From Caldimicrobium sp. (GTDB taxonomy: Bacteria; Desulfobacterota; Thermodesulfobacteria; Thermodesulfobacteriales; Thermodesulfobacteriaceae): DNA of 64,000 nucleotides. The notes under the pieces are model-generated. The model searched no databases. It saw nothing but the letters and a program-made list of their open reading frames with translations, and was not told where the DNA came from. Of the stretch, positions 61,294-64,000 are shown one piece after another. The stretch covers positions 20,908-84,907 of the forward strand of contig JANXCE010000003.1 of NCBI GenBank assembly GCA_025059715.1, given 5' to 3'. The first letter of the stretch is position 1; each line of letters begins with the position of its first letter. Position numbers and translations under genes: made by a program.

Positions 61294-62856
61294 TTACGGA
61301 GTAATTATCACTTTAAACCCCATAGAATTTAAATGGTTACTTATCGATACTACTTTATCTCCAAAAAAACTCCTTTTTAAAATAATAAAAGGTTTGTTTT
61401 TACTTTTTATATATTCAATAATTTTTTCTTCATTTGCAAATCGCAGTTTGTTTATATGTGAATCAGCCTTAGGACATATAGGAATTTTAAGTTGATCGGA
61501 GAGATAAAAAAGAATTCTTGAATCTTGTGTTAAGAAAAGGTCTGGACAACTAGTTGCTTTGCAGTGAGTTATATGATCCGGTGAAAGCATTTGAGAAATT
61601 TCATTAGCAGTTTGTTTGATATACAGTAAATCTTTTCTAACAGGTTTTGAAATTTTTGAGATTGATGTTAACATTATATAAACAGCTAAAAGTAAAAAAA
61701 CTTTTTTTTCAGAGATTGAAAATCTATTCTTAATAAAATTGGTTAAATTAGATATTCCTATAGCCAAAATGGGACTTAGAAAATATATTAAAGGGAGCAT
61801 ATATCTTTTTTCCATATACCATTTAGTGAAGCAAAAGTAATAAAATATGATGGTGTAACATACACTTATAAATAAGAAATAATCAATGAATCTTATAGTT
61901 TTTAAATTTTTTGTTAAATTTTTAAAGCCGAAAAATAAAAAAATTAAATTTGAAAAATGGAGCGTAGGAACTAATTTATAAAATATAGTTGTTCCAAGAG
62001 CTATTAACCATAAATTTTGTTTTACCATGTCCCAAAAGTAGGGTGAAGGACTTGGCACATCCATAAACTTTAGAGTTTCAATAATTTTACTGTAAGGTTG
62101 TGTAAAAGGATTAATCAGTTTAAATTTTTCAGAAAATTCTACAGATATAAAACCTTTATAATAAGCAAAAGCAAAGATAAAAAGGAATATAAAACCTGTT
62201 GTAATTGAGTATTTTAAGAAAAAGTTAAAATATAAATTTCTATTTGAAGAACAGAATAAATGTAGAATAAAATATAATATCGTAAAAATAATTAAAAATA
62301 CCCCTTCAATTCTAATCCAGCTGGATAACAACCATGAAAAATTTGCTAATAAAAAGAATAAAAGGGTATTTCTATCATTTCTATATAACCCGACTAAAAA
62401 AAACATTAAACCTAAAAGTATAAATAAAGTAAAGAAGCTTTCTCTAAAAATTTCAGCGGATTCTTTTATAATGATAGGATTAAATATGTAAATTAGCAAG
62501 GTTAGATATATTATATAATCATTTAAGTGTCTTTTAAAAATTAAAATAAGTATTAGAAATAAAATGACAATTGAGAAAATACTACTAATTAAGGAAAGTA
62601 GTTTTCCCGCAAATTCCCAATTAGCAATAAAATTATATAGAAAAGCTATACTTATTGAAAATAAATTTAATACACTAATTCTAGAACTATTTTCACACAT
62701 TTGTAATAAAGTCAAATTTCCAGAATGTATGACCATAGATTGAAAGAGATACAGCGGAGCATCTTTGTTTATAATATGTGTATTAAAAAACGAAAATATA
62801 CGAAGAGCTACAGTTAGAAAAAATAAAAAAAATAAAAATAAAATAGATTTTTTCAT
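61294..62856 (-). CDS. Multi-spanning membrane protein, probable GT-C glycosyltransferase
   Basis: This 520-residue protein has about twelve membrane helices followed by a soluble C-terminal region. The acidic residue in INKDAPLYLFQSMVI at the end of the first loop resembles the catalytic site of GT-C transferases. Beyond that it has no clear family. It is unusually AT-rich even for this window, perhaps reflecting transfer or loose selection. It is 15 nt upstream of the GT4 gene on the same strand. Confidence 0.65.
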   Translation of the reverse strand: MKKSILFLFFLFFLTVALRIFSFFNTHIINKDAPLYLFQSMVIHSGNLTLLQMCENSSRISVLNLFSISIAFLYNFIANWEFAGKLLSLISSIFSIVILFLILILIFKRHLNDYIIYLTLLIYIFNPIIIKESAEIFRESFFTLFILLGLMFFLVGLYRNDRNTLLFFLLANFSWLLSSWIRIEGVFLIIFTILYFILHLFCSSNRNLYFNFFLKYSITTGFIFLFIFAFAYYKGFISVEFSEKFKLINPFTQPYSKIIETLKFMDVPSPSPYFWDMVKQNLWLIALGTTIFYKLVPTLHFSNLIFLFFGFKNLTKNLKTIRFIDYFLFISVCYTIIFYYFCFTKWYMEKRYMLPLIYFLSPILAIGISNLTNFIKNRFSISEKKVFLLLAVYIMLTSISKISKPVRKDLLYIKQTANEISQMLSPDHITHCKATSCPDLFLTQDSRILFYLSDQLKIPICPKADSHINKLRFANEEKIIEYIKSKNKPFIILKRSFFGDKVVSISNHLNSMGFKVIITP

Positions 62857-62957
62857 CAGAATATTTTAAAATTTACCTCTATGAATTACTTTATACCTAA
62901 ATTCCAATAAATAAATAATTTTATCATCAAATTTAAAAATAACAAGCTATTTTAGAT

Positions 62958-63713
62958 TTAGGTAAAGTTCTCTTTTTTAAATGTATGTCTTGCTGTTTGA
63001 TAGAATTTTACTTTTATAATTACATTTTCAAATAATGATACTTTTCTATTAGATTTCTGATACTCGTTAAAAAAGATCTCCCAATAGTATTGAAATTTTT
63101 CTTTTAAATACCTAAAAAATGAAAACCTAAGTTGACTTAAATCTTTAACTAAATAATAAGAAGAGAAGGTGGGTTTAAATAAAACCCTTGAAACATCAAT
63201 TATTCTCAAAGTTTTCGTCTCTTGATCAAGATAAAAATGATTTAGATAGCAATCTTGATGGAAAAATCCTGTTTTATGAAAGAGACCTAAAAATTTGGCT
63301 ATTTCTAATATAGATTCAAGAATTAACTTGGGCTTTCTCTCTAAAAAAATTTCTGGAAAAGTTAGTCCTGGCACTTTTTCTGTTCCAACATAAGCAAAAG
63401 TTCCATTAGTATAAAAAAATACGGGAATAGAGGTAGGAAAACCGTTACTCCAAAGCAGTTGAATATTGTTCCACTCGTGTTTAGCTTCCTCTATGTTTTT
63501 TAGATACTTTTTGACATAGATCTCCAAGGAATTGATTTTGAAAGCTTTGAACTGACGATAGTGTTTCGAATGCCTAAAAATTAATGGAAAGTAATTTTCC
63601 AAGGTATCCCAATCATTTAGTTTGGTAATAAAAGAACTCTCTTTTAATTCAGTGTAAAAATCTTCGTTAATAATAAAATTTCCATATTTTAAAAACTTAA
63701 ATCTGCCTTTCAT
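62958..63713 (-). CDS. Lipopolysaccharide kinase-like protein (WaaP/KdkA family), second
   Basis: The protein has 251 residues with a kinase-type core: catalytic loop FFHQDCYLNHF (H-x-D-x4-N like) and DFG-equivalent IIDVSRV. The lysine site is not obvious. The family phosphorylates Kdo or heptose in LPS. Its start overlaps the stop of the partial gene at the window end by ATGA, so both are cotranscribed. It differs strongly from the kinase at 59.5 kb, so the two probably act on different sugars. Confidence 0.75.
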   Translation of the reverse strand: MKGRFKFLKYGNFIINEDFYTELKESSFITKLNDWDTLENYFPLIFRHSKHYRQFKAFKINSLEIYVKKYLKNIEEAKHEWNNIQLLWSNGFPTSIPVFFYTNGTFAYVGTEKVPGLTFPEIFLERKPKLILESILEIAKFLGLFHKTGFFHQDCYLNHFYLDQETKTLRIIDVSRVLFKPTFSSYYLVKDLSQLRFSFFRYLKEKFQYYWEIFFNEYQKSNRKVSLFENVIIKVKFYQTARHTFKKENFT

Positions 63714-64000
63714 TTTTGGAGAGTTATTAATAGATAGGTTTTGAGGAATTTTTTGAGAAACCTGAAATTTTTAATAATCTTAGGATCCCTTTCAAGGGCT
63801 TTTCTATAAAATTCAAAGGCCTGAATAAAGTTTTTACCTTGAAAGGCTTTAATTCCCAATTCTATATAGGCTCTACTCAAGGCATAGTTTTTTAAACTTT
63901 GAAATTCTGCGGGTAGTTCACGAAATAGGTATTCAACTGAAAGAACTGTAGCCTCTAAATATAAATCATAGCGTTTTCTGAGTCTATCGGTATGGTCTTT
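63710..64000 (-). CDS. Partial CDS, C-terminal end of a TPR-like (possible glycosyltransferase) protein
   Basis: A frame is open from the window end to a TGA that overlaps the next ATG. The 96 visible residues are helical; a TPR-like pair is readable (SRAYIELGIKAFQGKN, then FEFYRKALERDPK), preceded by TDRLRKRYDLYLEATV. Such tails occur at the end of family 2 glycosyltransferases in LPS clusters, but the catalytic part is outside the window, so identity is open. Confidence 0.6.
   Translation of the reverse strand, partial: KDHTDRLRKRYDLYLEATVLSVEYLFRELPAEFQSLKNYALSRAYIELGIKAFQGKNFIQAFEFYRKALERDPKIIKNFRFLKKFLKTYLLITLQK

Overview
The window looks like chromosomal DNA of a low-GC, thermophilic, anaerobic bacterium. 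The gene set fits a Thermodesulfobacteria-like or deep Desulfobacterota-like lineage: a histidine-type (sulfide-using) Thi4, an AhbC-like enzyme of siroheme-dependent heme synthesis, electron-bifurcating FixABCX, a bacterial STT3 oligosaccharyltransferase, a KaiC/RadB-like ATPase, a stand-alone IMP cyclohydrolase, DUF3782 and Rpn nucleases, and a family-4 uracil-DNA glycosylase. The lineage is inferred from gene content, not from a search. Genes are packed tightly, with many 1-50 nt overlaps and very short convergent junctions.

Layout. 1-9.4 kb: end of a sigma-54 activator, a B12-type radical SAM protein, Thi4 with a small zinc protein, uvrC, an ABC-2 exporter, a cation diffusion facilitator and ResB. 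9.4-14.4 kb: a KaiC-like ATPase with a helix-turn-helix partner, then smc. 14.5-24.4 kb: a minus-strand series that reads like one operon, tRNA-Leu - fmdB - fixA - fixB - fixC - fixX - STT3 - cupin - argB - valS. 24.4-27.5 kb: an accessory island with an Rpn nuclease between two decayed, inverted copies of one insertion sequence. 27.5-36.7 kb: two PilT-type ATPases, an unknown gene, galU, priA, an odd ClpX-like ATPase, a degenerate receiver domain and ahbC. 37.0-41.9 kb: IMP cyclohydrolase, aroD, aroE, aroA, aroK, a CheX-like gene and a thioesterase, closed by a strong terminator. 41.8-43.8 kb: NfeD/ClpP-class protease and uracil-DNA glycosylase. 43.8-44.5 kb: a third, very decayed copy of the same IS. 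44.6-49.5 kb: an aminotransferase, a lactate permease, an FMN alpha-hydroxy acid dehydrogenase and a DUF3782 nuclease-like protein. 49.7-50.1 kb: tRNA-His, -Gln, -Ser, -Thr. 50.1-52.3 kb: a pgsA-like gene, mtaB and DUF2905. 52.3-64 kb: a surface polysaccharide/LPS region with membrane GT39-type transferases (one a pseudogene), a sugar oxidoreductase and aminotransferase pair, GT2 and GT4 transferases, and two lipopolysaccharide-kinase-like proteins.

How the parts work together. FixABCX would couple NADH oxidation to low-potential and quinone reduction. The lactate permease, FMN dehydrogenase and aminotransferase could form a hydroxy-acid uptake and oxidation unit. The Gfo/Idh and DegT pair would make an amino sugar for the neighbouring glycosyltransferases. 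STT3 suggests N-glycosylation of exported proteins.

The most unusual signals are: three copies of one IS whose same end lies 4-6 nt from a promoter -35 box each time; several genes whose -10 box is so close to the start codon that the mRNA should be leaderless; a receiver domain lacking every phosphorylation residue next to a ClpX-like unfoldase without a zinc domain; and a terminator hairpin buried in the coding end of a convergent gene.
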